A stretch of DNA of 13,691 nucleotides from Pseudomonadota bacterium (GTDB taxonomy: Bacteria > Pseudomonadota > Alphaproteobacteria > Caulobacterales > Caulobacteraceae): NCBI GenBank assembly GCA_023409795.1, contig JAEYQX010000192.1, positions 1-13,691 on the forward strand. The letters run 5' to 3'. Below the pieces are notes generated by a model. The model ran no database searches, was not told the origin of the DNA, and saw only the letters and a program-made list of their open reading frames with translations. The translations under genes and the position numbers were made by a program. This document shows, one piece after another, positions 1-6,635 of the stretch (position 1 is its first letter; the number at the start of each line of letters is the position of its first letter).

Positions 1-1793
1 ACCTGGGCTTCGGCGGCCTTGCGGACGGCCTCGTCGACCTGTTCCGGGGTGGCGTCCGAGGTCTTGCCGACGCCCTGTGCGCGGTCATACGGATTGGTGA
101 CGTCGCGGGCTTCCACACCGGCCAGCAGCTTGCCGCCAATGATCGGCCCGGCCACCAGTTGCTCGGCATCCAGCGCCTTTACGGCGGCGGCATGGGCCTC
201 GCGGGCTTCGGCGGTCGAATAGTCGCGGCCGAGGGAGTTCTGGCGGTCACCGTAGATGTTCATGGGCACAGGGATCTTCGGATGGCGGTCGGGCTGGGCC
301 TCGACGGCAGTGATGGGATCAGCGGCGACATCGGCCGCGGGAACGCGCTCGTCCAGCAGGGCATGGACGAAGGAGGAGTTGGCACCGTTTTCCAGCAGGC
401 GGCGCACCAGATAGGGCAGCAGTTCTTCATGGCCGCCCACCGGCGCATAGGCGCGCACGATGATGGTCTCGTCCGACCACATGTCGCGGGCGGCGTCATA
501 GAGGGCCTCGCCCATGCCGTGCAGGCGCTGGTGCTCGATGGTCACGCCACGGTCGCGGGCCATCCGGCGCACGGCGGCCAGGGTATGGGCGTTGTGGGTG
601 GCGAACTGGCAGTAGATGTGCGGCGCGGCCTCGATCATCATGCGGGCGCAGACCAGGTAGTTGAGGTCGGTCGCGGGCTTGGTGGTGAAGACCGGATAGT
701 CGGTGCGGCCATTGACCTGCGCCAGCTTGATCTCGGTATCCCAATAGGCCCCCTTGACCAGACGCACCATCAGGCGGCGGCCGGTGCGCTGCGACAGCTC
801 GATCAGCCGCAGGACGGTCTCGGAGGTGCGCTTCTGATAGGCCTGGACGGCAAGGCCCAGACCCTTCCAGTCGCCCAGTGACGGCTCGGTGCAGAGACGT
901 TCCAGCAGCTTCAGCGACAGGGCCAGACGGTCGGCCTCTTCGGCGTCGATGGTATAGTTGATGTCGTATTTGGCCGCGATTTCAGCCAGACGCAGGATGC
1001 GCGGGTAAAGCTCTTCCCAGACGCGGTCTTCCTGAACCGCCTGATAGCGCGGCGACAGGGCCGACAGCTTGACCGAGACGCCGTGGCCGGCCTCGGGCCC
1101 CTGGCCCGTGGCGGTCTTGCCGACGGCCTCGATGGCATCGGCATAGATCTTCTCATAGCGTTCGGCATCGGCGACGGTGCGGGCCCCCTCGCCCAGCATG
1201 TCGAAGCTGCACAGCCAGCCTTCCCTGTCCGAACGCTTCAGGGCGGATTCGATGGTACGGCCGACCACGAACTGCTCGCCCATGATCTTGACGGCCGTGC
1301 CGACGGCGCGACGGATCACCGGCTCGCCCAGACGCCCGGCGATGCCCTTCAGCACGCCCGGCAGGTCGCGTTTCATCTCCTCGTCCGGCTCGACCAGCTT
1401 GCCGGCGATCATCAGGCCGAAGCTGGAGAAGTTGACCAGAGAGCTGTCGGACTTGCCCAGGTGGCTGGCCCAGTCGGCCGAGCCGATCTTTTCGGAGATC
1501 AGGCGGTCGCGGGTATCCGAATCCGGCGTGCGCAGCAGGGCCTCCGCCAGGGTCATCAGCGCCAGACCCTCGCGCGTGCCCAGCGAGAACTCCTGCAGGA
1601 AGCTTTCGACGACGCCCTGCTTCTTCTGGCTCTGGCGGGCGTGCTCGACCAGTTCGGTCGCCTCGGCCAGGACCCGGGCGCGCTCGCCTGCGTCCAGCGG
1701 GGTCCGGGCCAGGATATCAGCCACGACCAGGGCCTCGTCCCGGAACTTGTTCCGGTCCAGGTCATCCCAGTGCCTCAGATCATTCGGTGCCAT
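1..1793 (-). CDS. putA: Bifunctional proline dehydrogenase / L-glutamate gamma-semialdehyde dehydrogenase PutA, N-terminal part (cut by the window edge)
   Basis: Oxidises proline to P5C (FAD-dependent PRODH domain), then to glutamate (NAD-dependent aldehyde dehydrogenase domain). About 597 codons are visible, starting at ATG 1791-1793 with AGG a few bases upstream; the frame is still open at base 1. PRODH signatures are clear: SFDMLGEGARTVADAERY (about residues 196-213), GVSVKLSALSPRY (238-250), TIDAEEADRL (281-290), RLVKGAYWDTEIK (344-356), FATHNAHTLAA (397-407), and the end of the barrel at APVGGHEELLPYLVRRLLENG (450-470). The ALDH domain starts near NSLGRDYS (about 519), but its catalytic Cys and Glu are beyond the window. 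No ribbon-helix-helix segment precedes the alpha-helical arm, so this is the short, non-DNA-binding PutA class and regulation must come from elsewhere, most simply from the divergent Lrp-type gene. The family assignment is near certain. Confidence 0.95.
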   Translation of the reverse strand, partial: MAPNDLRHWDDLDRNKFRDEALVVADILARTPLDAGERARVLAEATELVEHARQSQKKQGVVESFLQEFSLGTREGLALMTLAEALLRTPDSDTRDRLISEKIGSADWASHLGKSDSSLVNFSSFGLMIAGKLVEPDEEMKRDLPGVLKGIAGRLGEPVIRRAVGTAVKIMGEQFVVGRTIESALKRSDREGWLCSFDMLGEGARTVADAERYEKIYADAIEAVGKTATGQGPEAGHGVSVKLSALSPRYQAVQEDRVWEELYPRILRLAEIAAKYDINYTIDAEEADRLALSLKLLERLCTEPSLGDWKGLGLAVQAYQKRTSETVLRLIELSQRTGRRLMVRLVKGAYWDTEIKLAQVNGRTDYPVFTTKPATDLNYLVCARMMIEAAPHIYCQFATHNAHTLAAVRRMARDRGVTIEHQRLHGMGEALYDAARDMWSDETIIVRAYAPVGGHEELLPYLVRRLLENGANSSFVHALLDERVPAADVAADPITAVEAQPDRHPKIPVPMNIYGDRQNSLGRDYSTAEAREAHAAAVKALDAEQLVAGPIIGGKLLAGVEARDVTNPYDRAQGVGKTSDATPEQVDEAVRKAAEAQ

Positions 1794-1909
1794 AAGCCTA
1801 CCCGGATAAAATCCCTACGATCTTCGGCATATATTGCGGAAATTGCCGAATGTGCATTGTATGATGGCGGTCAAAACCATGGATCATTCGGCATCGACAG
1901 GGATTTGCC
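1794..1909. promoter_or_regulatory. putA/putR divergent control region with repeated TTCGGCA half-sites
   Basis: This 116-bp gap serves two divergent genes. It holds TTCGGCA at 1823-1829, its exact inverted copy TGCCGAA at 1844-1850 (21 bp centre to centre) and a third direct copy at 1887-1893 (43 bp further on). The spacings are close to whole helical turns, as expected for an Lrp-type octamer binding one DNA face. A 10-base string GATCATTCGG at 1882-1891 is repeated at 1778-1787, inside the first codons of putA. A TATGAT (1860-1865) could be a -10 box for the regulator, but I see no convincing -35. Calling these sites PutR operators is inference from position and symmetry. Confidence 0.55.
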
Positions 1910-2371
1910 ATGCAAATTATTGACGACACGGATCGCCGCATCCTGCGCGTGCTGCAGGTGGATGGCCGCATTTCCAATGCCGAGCTGGCCCGGCGCTGCA
2001 ACCTGTCGCCTGCCGCCTGTTTCGAACGCGTCAAGCGGCTGAAAGATCGCAAGGTCATCACCCGCTATTCTGCCCTGATCGACCCCGCCAGTGCCGAGCG
2101 GGGCCTGCTGATCTTCATCGAGGTCCTGCTGGATCGCACGACAGGGGATGTGTTCGACGCCTTTGCCGAGGCGGTCAAACGCCAGCCCGAGATCCTGGAA
2201 TGCCACATGGTGGCGGGCGGCTTTGACTACCTGATCAAGGCGCGGGTGGCCGACATGGACGCCTATCGGGTCTTCCTAGGCGATATCCTGGTGCGGATGC
2301 CCGGGGTGCGCGAAACCCGCACCTATGCCGTTCTCGAAGAGGTGATGGCGACAACCGTCCTGCCCCTATGA
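1910..2371 (+). CDS. putR: Lrp/AsnC-family transcriptional regulator, probable proline-responsive PutR
   Basis: This 153-residue protein has the length and plan of a single-copy Lrp/AsnC regulator. The N-terminal winged helix-turn-helix spans about residues 4-60, with the opening DDTDRRILRVLQVDGRISN and the recognition region NLSPAACFERVKRLKDR (31-47). A RAM/AsnC ligand-binding domain follows, with the typical ECHMVAGGFDYLIKARV stretch (about 98-114) and a tail with PGVRETRTY. ATG 1910 is preceded by AGGG at a suitable distance. The divergent arrangement with a PutA lacking its own repressor domain matches the known alphaproteobacterial PutR-putA pairs, where PutR activates putA in response to proline. 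Family is certain; the PutR role is inferred from context. Confidence 0.88.
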   Translation: MQIIDDTDRRILRVLQVDGRISNAELARRCNLSPAACFERVKRLKDRKVITRYSALIDPASAERGLLIFIEVLLDRTTGDVFDAFAEAVKRQPEILECHMVAGGFDYLIKARVADMDAYRVFLGDILVRMPGVRETRTYAVLEEVMATTVLPL

Positions 2372-2373
2372 AG

Positions 2374-2391
2374 TTGTCTCGCCATCTTCAT
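2374..2391 (+). promoter_or_regulatory. Weak PhoB-box-like direct repeat before the glycosyltransferase gene
   Basis: TTGTCTC (2374-2380) and TCTTCAT (2385-2391) are two 7-mers set 11 bp apart, the spacing of PhoB boxes (CTGTCAT-N4-CTGTCAT). Each matches only 4 of 7 positions. A TATACG stretch follows at 2394-2399. It is reported because of the phosphate-related neighbours; on sequence alone it is weak. Confidence 0.2.
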
Positions 2392-2401
2392 CTTATACGG
2401 T

Positions 2402-2417
2402 TAAACCCTAGGGTTTA
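2402..2417. promoter_or_regulatory. Perfect 16-bp palindrome upstream of the glycosyltransferase gene
   Basis: TAAACCCTAGGGTTTA reads identically on both strands, centred on CTAG. It lies 32 bp before the glycosyltransferase ATG and 30 bp after the regulator stop. There is no loop and no following T-run, so it does not look like a terminator. A dimeric repressor or activator operator at or near the promoter is the natural reading. The binding protein is unknown. Confidence 0.45.
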
Positions 2418-2448
2418 GCGAAACGGCCTTGGGGACCCCCCGATTTCT

Positions 2449-3534
2449 ATGCGCATCGTCCTGGTCACCGACGCCTGGGAACCCCAGGTTAACGGCGTCG
2501 TCCGCACCCTGACCCGAACCGTGGCCGAGTGCCGCGCCATGGGTCATGAGGTGGAGGTCATAGAGCCTAGCCTGTTCAAGACCATTCCCTGTCCTACCTA
2601 TCCCGAGATCCGCCTGGCCCTGGGGGCCGAGGAAGAGATTCGCGAGCGGCTGCGTGCCTTTGAGCCCGAGGCCGTCCACATCGCGACCGAGGGGCCGCTG
2701 GGCCTGGCCACGCGCCGCATCTGCGTCGAGTGGAAGCTGCCGTTCACGACCAGCTATCACACCAAGTTCCCCGAATATGTCTCGGCGCGCTTCCCGATCC
2801 CGGTCCAGGTCGGCTACGCCTACATGAAGTGGTTCCACAAGCCGTCGGGCCGTCTGATGGTCGCCACCCCGACCCTGCGCGACGAGCTGCTGGAGCATGG
2901 CTTCCGCAACGTCTCGCCGTGGACGCGGGGCGTGGACACCGAGCTGTTCCGCCCGGACCTGGAGCCCATCTTCAAGGAGCTGGGCGGCGAGAACTGGCCG
3001 CGCCCCTTCTTCCTCAATGTCGGCCGCGTCGCCGTCGAGAAGAACATCGAGACCTTCCTGGAGCAGGATCTGCCCGGCACCAAGATCGTGGTGGGCGATG
3101 GCCCGGCGCGCGCCGAGCTGCAGGAGAAATATCCCGAGGCCAAGTTCCTGGGGGCCAAGTTCGGCGAGGAGCTGGCGCGCTGCTTTGCCGACGCCGACGT
3201 CTTTGTCTTCCCCAGCTGGACTGACACCTTTGGCCTGGTGATACTGGAGGCCATGGCGACCGGCACCCCGGTGGCCGCCTATCCGGCGCATGGGCCGATC
3301 GACCTGATTCCCGGCTCCAATGCCGGGGCCATCAATGAGGACCTGCGCACCGCCTGCCTGGAATGCCTGGAGCTGGATCGCAAGGCGGTGCGAGCCTATG
3401 CCGAGAAGTTCAGCTGGCGCGCCTCGGCCGAGCAGTTCGTCGAGAACCTGCAGCCCTATCCCGAGCCCGCCCGTGGCCGCTTCTGGCGCCGCCTGCGCCG
3501 CATCGCCCGCCTGAGGCGCAGAGCCGCGGCCTGA
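2449..3534 (+). CDS. GT4-family glycosyltransferase, probable diacylglycerol glycosyltransferase (glycolipid synthase type)
   Basis: A 361-residue GT-B retaining glycosyltransferase. The N-terminal domain opens with MRIVLVTDAWEPQVNGVVRT, including the NGVV acceptor-side loop (15-18). The C-terminal donor domain shows NVGRVAVEKN (190-199, with the Arg and Lys that contact sugar-nucleotide phosphates), VGDGPARAEL (215-224), and FPSWTDTFGLVILEAMATGTP (about 254-274). The usual EX7E pair is here D259-X7-E267, a TDTFGLV form shared by lipid-directed GT4 enzymes. The last 20 or so residues are strongly Arg-rich, suiting a peripheral inner-membrane enzyme. Known relatives include bacterial glucuronosyl/glucosyl-diacylglycerol synthases made during phosphate limitation (such as Agrobacterium Agt), and the downstream phosphate and phosphonate uptake genes fit that role. 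Alternatives are mannosyl transfer to lipid, or polysaccharide synthesis. GT4 is certain, the substrate is inferred. Confidence 0.85.
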   Translation: MRIVLVTDAWEPQVNGVVRTLTRTVAECRAMGHEVEVIEPSLFKTIPCPTYPEIRLALGAEEEIRERLRAFEPEAVHIATEGPLGLATRRICVEWKLPFTTSYHTKFPEYVSARFPIPVQVGYAYMKWFHKPSGRLMVATPTLRDELLEHGFRNVSPWTRGVDTELFRPDLEPIFKELGGENWPRPFFLNVGRVAVEKNIETFLEQDLPGTKIVVGDGPARAELQEKYPEAKFLGAKFGEELARCFADADVFVFPSWTDTFGLVILEAMATGTPVAAYPAHGPIDLIPGSNAGAINEDLRTACLECLELDRKAVRAYAEKFSWRASAEQFVENLQPYPEPARGRFWRRLRRIARLRRRAAA

Positions 3535-3566
3535 GCCCGGATCGAACCCGAACCACGAACAGGAAA

Positions 3567-3606
3567 AAGGCCGCCTGCCCCGATCGGACAGGCGGCCTTC
3601 TTTTTT
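3567..3606. terminator. Bidirectional rho-independent terminator
   Basis: An 11-bp perfect stem, AAGGCCGCCTG (3567-3577) pairing with CAGGCGGCCTT (3589-3599), closes an 11-nt loop. A run of six T follows on the plus strand (3601-3606), and AAAAA at 3564-3568 gives a T-run on the minus strand. It therefore ends both the glycosyltransferase transcript and the convergent pstS-like transcript. Confidence 0.9.
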
Positions 3607-3627
3607 GGCTGGGTCTTCGCCCGCCCC

Positions 3628-4704
3628 TTACTCGGGGCGGGTCATCGAGGTCATGGCAGCAGCCTTGGCCTTCTCGGCGGCCAGGGCGTCGGCGGCCAGG
3701 GGGATCAGGCCGCGGTCCTGCAGGTAGCCACCGCGACCGGCGGCACCATCAGACATGAACTCCTGGACGAACTGCTCCAGGCCCGGCGTCACGCCGATGT
3801 GGGCCTTCTTGACGTAGATGTAGAGGCTGCGGGCCAGCGGATAGGTGCCGTTGGCGATGGTGTCCGGCGAGGGGGCCACGCCGTCGATGGTCTCGGCCTT
3901 CACCGTGTCCATGTTCTGCTCCAGGAAGGAGAAGCCGAACACGCCCAGCGAGCCCGGCGTGCGGGTCAGGGTCTGGACGATGGCGTTGTCGTTCTCGCCC
4001 GAGTCGATCCAGGCACCGTCCTCACGCAGGGTGTGGGTGATGGTCTCGAAGCGGGTCTTGTCCGATTCCAGGGCAGCCACGGCCGGAACCAGCTTGCCCG
4101 CCGGGGCCATGCCCAGCTCCAGGAAGGCATCGCGTGTGCCCGAGGTGGGCGGCGGGCCATAGACCTGGATGCGCTGGTTCGGCAGGGCCGGGTTCACTGC
4201 GTTCCAGGTCGTGGCCGGGTTGGCGACAAACTGGCCATCGGCACCGGGAACCTGCTTGGCCAGGCCCATGTAGAGGTCCTGCAGCTTCAGGTCGAAGGTG
4301 GCGCCGGTGCGGGCCGTGGCCACGACGATGCCGTCATAGCCGATCTTCAGCTCGACGATGTCGGTGACGCCATTCTCGACGCAGCGGTCGAACTCGCTCT
4401 GCTTCATCGGGCGCGAGGCGTTGGCGATGTCCGGGGTCGAGGGGCCGACGCCGGCGCAGAAGGCCTGGATGCCGCCGCCGGTGCCCAGGGATTCAACGCG
4501 CGGGGCGCTGCTGCCGGACATACGGGCAAAGTTCTCGGCCACGCGGGTGGCGAAGGGGAAGACGGTCGACGAGCCAGCCGACCAGATGCCGGCGCGGGCC
4601 GTCTGGTTGCCGGGGGCTGCGCCTTCATTGCTGCAGGCGGCGAGCGCCATGGCCGAGGCGGCACACAGGCCGAGGGCAAGGGCAGATTTGATTGGGGGGA
4701 TCAT
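3628..4704 (-). CDS. pstS: PstS-family phosphate ABC transporter substrate-binding lipoprotein
   Basis: This 358-residue periplasmic binding protein captures inorganic phosphate for a Pst-type importer. A lipoprotein signal ends in MALAAC with Cys24 as the lipidation site. The mature protein begins with the PstS phosphate-loop pattern SAGSSTVFPF (42-51), has the GTGGGIQAFCAG glycine-rich loop (74-85), and the anion-binding TSGTRDAF (187-194), all placed as in PF12849/PstS-like proteins. The C-terminus is an Ala/Lys-rich tail. No pstC, pstA or pstB is next to it, so it must serve a transporter encoded elsewhere, or be an accessory high-affinity binder. It lies behind phnCDE on the same strand with a 114-bp gap holding PhoB-like half-sites, so it probably has its own promoter. 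Family confidence is high; the symbol pstS is by family. Confidence 0.88.
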   Translation of the reverse strand: MIPPIKSALALGLCAASAMALAACSNEGAAPGNQTARAGIWSAGSSTVFPFATRVAENFARMSGSSAPRVESLGTGGGIQAFCAGVGPSTPDIANASRPMKQSEFDRCVENGVTDIVELKIGYDGIVVATARTGATFDLKLQDLYMGLAKQVPGADGQFVANPATTWNAVNPALPNQRIQVYGPPPTSGTRDAFLELGMAPAGKLVPAVAALESDKTRFETITHTLREDGAWIDSGENDNAIVQTLTRTPGSLGVFGFSFLEQNMDTVKAETIDGVAPSPDTIANGTYPLARSLYIYVKKAHIGVTPGLEQFVQEFMSDGAAGRGGYLQDRGLIPLAADALAAEKAKAAAMTSMTRPE

Positions 4705-4752
4705 GGGCCGGACCTCTCCAGACTTGGGCTGAAGCGCTTAGAACACCAGAGT

Positions 4753-4781
4753 GTGACGGTCCGGCCAGACCTTTATGACAG
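4753..4781 (-). promoter_or_regulatory. Candidate Pho box upstream of the pstS-like gene
   Basis: Reading the minus strand, CTGTCAT (4781-4775) is a perfect PhoB half-site. CCGTCAC (4759-4753, 5 of 7) starts exactly 22 bp later, which is two 11-bp repeat units. The unit between them (GTCTGGC) is poor. Position about 50-80 bp before the pstS ATG and the nature of the gene make PhoB control plausible. It is not a textbook box. Confidence 0.4.
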
Positions 4782-4807
4782 TCAGGCCAAATTCATGACC
4801 TGACTGT
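4778..4807. repeat. 9-bp inverted repeat between phnE and pstS
   Basis: ACAGTCAGG (4778-4786) and CCTGACTGT (4799-4807) are perfect inverted copies separated by 12 bp. In RNA this would be a hairpin, but neither strand has a T-run after it, so a classical terminator is unlikely. The pstS-proximal arm overlaps the CTGTCAT half-site, which suggests a regulatory site or an mRNA-stabilising hairpin at the 3' end of the phn message. Confidence 0.55.
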
Positions 4808-4818
4808 GCCTATTGCGA

Positions 4819-5631
4819 TTACAGCAGGCGCTTGCGCATGACCTGCGACAGGGTGTCGATCAGGGTGACCGCAATGACCACGATGATGACGATGGCCGAG
4901 ACGGCCTTGAAGTTGAAGGCGTTCATGCTGTCGAACAGCACCTGGCCGATACCGCCAGCGCCGATCAGGCCCAGGACCGTGGCCGAGCGGCTGTTGGATT
5001 CGAAGCGATAGAGCGCAAACGAGGTCCACAACGGGGCCACCTGGGGAATAACGCCCCAGACGATCTCGTGCAGCTTGGAGCCGCCGGTGGCGCGCACGCC
5101 CTCGACCGGACCCTTGTCGATCGACTCGACCGCCTCCGAGAACAGCTTGGCCAGGACGCCAGCGGTGTTCAGGGTAATGGCCAGGACACCGGCGAGAGGG
5201 CCCAGGCCCACGGCGGTCACGAACAGCAGGCCGATCACCAGGTCCGGCACCGAGCGCAGCAGGTTCATGACCCAGCGCACCGGCGTCACGACCCAGCTGG
5301 GAGCCATGTTGCGGGCGGCCGCCAGACCCAGCGGAATACCGAACAGGACGGCCAGCGCCGTGCCCCACAGGGCGATCTGGATGGTTTCCCACATCTTGGC
5401 GACGAACATCTTCCAGTCGGAGAAGTCCGGGCGCAGCAGGTCGTGGACAAAGAGCTTCATGCTCTCGTTGCCGCCGAACAGGCGCGAGATATTGCCCAGG
5501 TCGACGTCGTCCATGCTGTAGAGCAGGACGGCGATCACGCCGCCCCAGACCAGCAGGTCCATGGCCCACGACAGGGCGGATTTACGCGGAGCCGCCGGAA
5601 TCGGGGTCGGCGTTACGGGTGCAGGGTTCAA
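4819..5631 (-). CDS. phnE: Phosphonate/phosphite ABC transporter permease PhnE
   Basis: A 270-residue inner-membrane permease of the PhnE family, forming the channel through which the PhnD-bound ligand passes using PhnC ATP hydrolysis. Hydrophobic spans are visible near 24-40, 84-105, 129-160 and 243-262. The cytoplasmic EAA loop that docks on the ATPase reads EGVRATGGSKLHEIVWGVIP (177-196). LIGAGGIGQVLFDSMNAF is the conserved C-terminal stretch. The start is TTG at 5631-5629; its last two bases overlap the phnD TGA (TTGA), and GAGG sits 7 nt upstream, so the TTG is credible despite being a rare codon. A Met at residue 24 would cut into the first membrane span. The N-terminus before that span is Pro-rich and short. 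Confidence 0.92.
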   Translation of the reverse strand: MNPAPVTPTPIPAAPRKSALSWAMDLLVWGGVIAVLLYSMDDVDLGNISRLFGGNESMKLFVHDLLRPDFSDWKMFVAKMWETIQIALWGTALAVLFGIPLGLAAARNMAPSWVVTPVRWVMNLLRSVPDLVIGLLFVTAVGLGPLAGVLAITLNTAGVLAKLFSEAVESIDKGPVEGVRATGGSKLHEIVWGVIPQVAPLWTSFALYRFESNSRSATVLGLIGAGGIGQVLFDSMNAFNFKAVSAIVIIVVIAVTLIDTLSQVMRKRLL

Positions 5632-6635
5632 GGTTGGACCTCACGCAGGCTGCGAAGACGTTGCAGCTCGGCAGCCGCCTTTTCGGCACCGGCGCGGTCG
5701 CCCTTGGCCTCGGCCTCGGCACGCTTCTGGTCGGCGATCATCTCGCGGATGGGGTTCAGGTAGGAATCATCGGCAGCGGCAAAGCGCGAGTATTCCAGGC
5801 CAGCCAGGACCTGGCGCTGGCGCTCGGCCTCGGCACCTTCGCCCTGGCCATAGGTCAGGAAGAAGCTGCGGATCTTTTCCTTCAGGGCCGGGTCCAGGTC
5901 TTCGCGGACCACGATGCCGCTTTCGGGGACCGGCGGCGAGACCCAGATCTCCTCGATCTGGTCAGCCAGCTGCGGGTTCTCGCGGCGGATGAAGATGGTG
6001 TTGACGCTGTTCGAGGTCGCCACGTCGATCACGCCGGTGGCCACGCCAAAGGCATTGGCCTGGTGGTTGGCCGAACGGACGGTCTTGAAGCACTCGCCCG
6101 GCACAATGCCCTTCTCGTTGAACAGGAAGGTCATCGGAGCCAGGGTGCCCGAGGTCGACTGGGCATCACCGATGCCGAAATTATACTGCTTGCCGCACTC
6201 AAGGACCTTGTCGAGCGTGATGCCCGAGCCCTTTTTCACGATCAGGGTCGACTGGTAGGAATCCAGGCCGTCACGGTTGACGGTGCGGGCGATGACCTCG
6301 GCATTGGCGCGGTCGATGGCCTCGACCTCAGGCTTGGCCGAGAACCAGCCGACCTGGGTGTGGTTGCCGCGCATGGCCTCGACCAGGACGGTGTAGTTCG
6401 AGCCGAAGTAGGGCTTCACCGGCACGCCGATGGCCTTGGACATGTCGTCCAGCAGCGGCTGCCACAGCGGGCCCGACGAGGCCTGGCCCTCGGCCGACAG
6501 GATCGAGAAGGTGATTTCCTTGGGCGCGCCGGCGGGGGCGGCGTCCTCGTTGTTGCCGCAGGCGGCGACGCCCAGGGCGAGGGCCGCGGCGGCGCTGAGG
6601 CCCATCAGGCGGCGGGTAATGGAAATGGAGGTCAT
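5628..6635 (-). CDS. phnD: Phosphonate/phosphite/phosphate ABC transporter substrate-binding lipoprotein PhnD
   Basis: A 335-residue periplasmic binding protein of the PhnD family (PF12974). The lipoprotein signal carries twin Arg near its start and ends at VAAC with Cys26. Family hallmarks are LWQPLLDDMSKAIGVPVKPYF, then NYTVLVEAMRGNHTQVGWFS, the DAQSTSGTLAP ligand loop and TGVIDVATSNSVNT. The ligand cannot be read from sequence: members bind phosphonates, phosphite, hypophosphite or phosphate. The last 40 or so residues (from about 290) are charged and helical (repeated Ala, Glu, Lys, Arg) beyond the usual fold. The stop overlaps the phnE TTG start, and the ATG overlaps the phnC stop (ATGA), so the three genes are translationally coupled. 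Confidence 0.93.
   Translation of the reverse strand: MTSISITRRLMGLSAAAALALGVAACGNNEDAAPAGAPKEITFSILSAEGQASSGPLWQPLLDDMSKAIGVPVKPYFGSNYTVLVEAMRGNHTQVGWFSAKPEVEAIDRANAEVIARTVNRDGLDSYQSTLIVKKGSGITLDKVLECGKQYNFGIGDAQSTSGTLAPMTFLFNEKGIVPGECFKTVRSANHQANAFGVATGVIDVATSNSVNTIFIRRENPQLADQIEEIWVSPPVPESGIVVREDLDPALKEKIRSFFLTYGQGEGAEAERQRQVLAGLEYSRFAAADDSYLNPIREMIADQKRAEAEAKGDRAGAEKAAAELQRLRSLREVQP

Noticed and set aside
159..881. Long open frame on the plus strand opposite putA (about 240 codons)
   Set aside because: Its product is Gly/Ala/Arg-rich with no family pattern, and the opposite strand encodes unmistakable PRODH motifs. High GC produces long antisense frames.
2402..2417. Telomere-like or replication signal reading of CCCTAAA/TTTAGGG
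   Set aside because: A single palindromic copy next to a gene start; no tandem repeats, no origin features. Operator is the simpler reading.
2401..3291. Long minus-strand frame opposite the glycosyltransferase
   Set aside because: Antisense shadow of a clear GT4 enzyme; it runs into the palindrome and has no ribosome site or recognisable domain.
4778..4807. Rho-independent terminator for phnE
   Set aside because: The stem is good, but no T-run follows on either strand; kept only as an inverted repeat.
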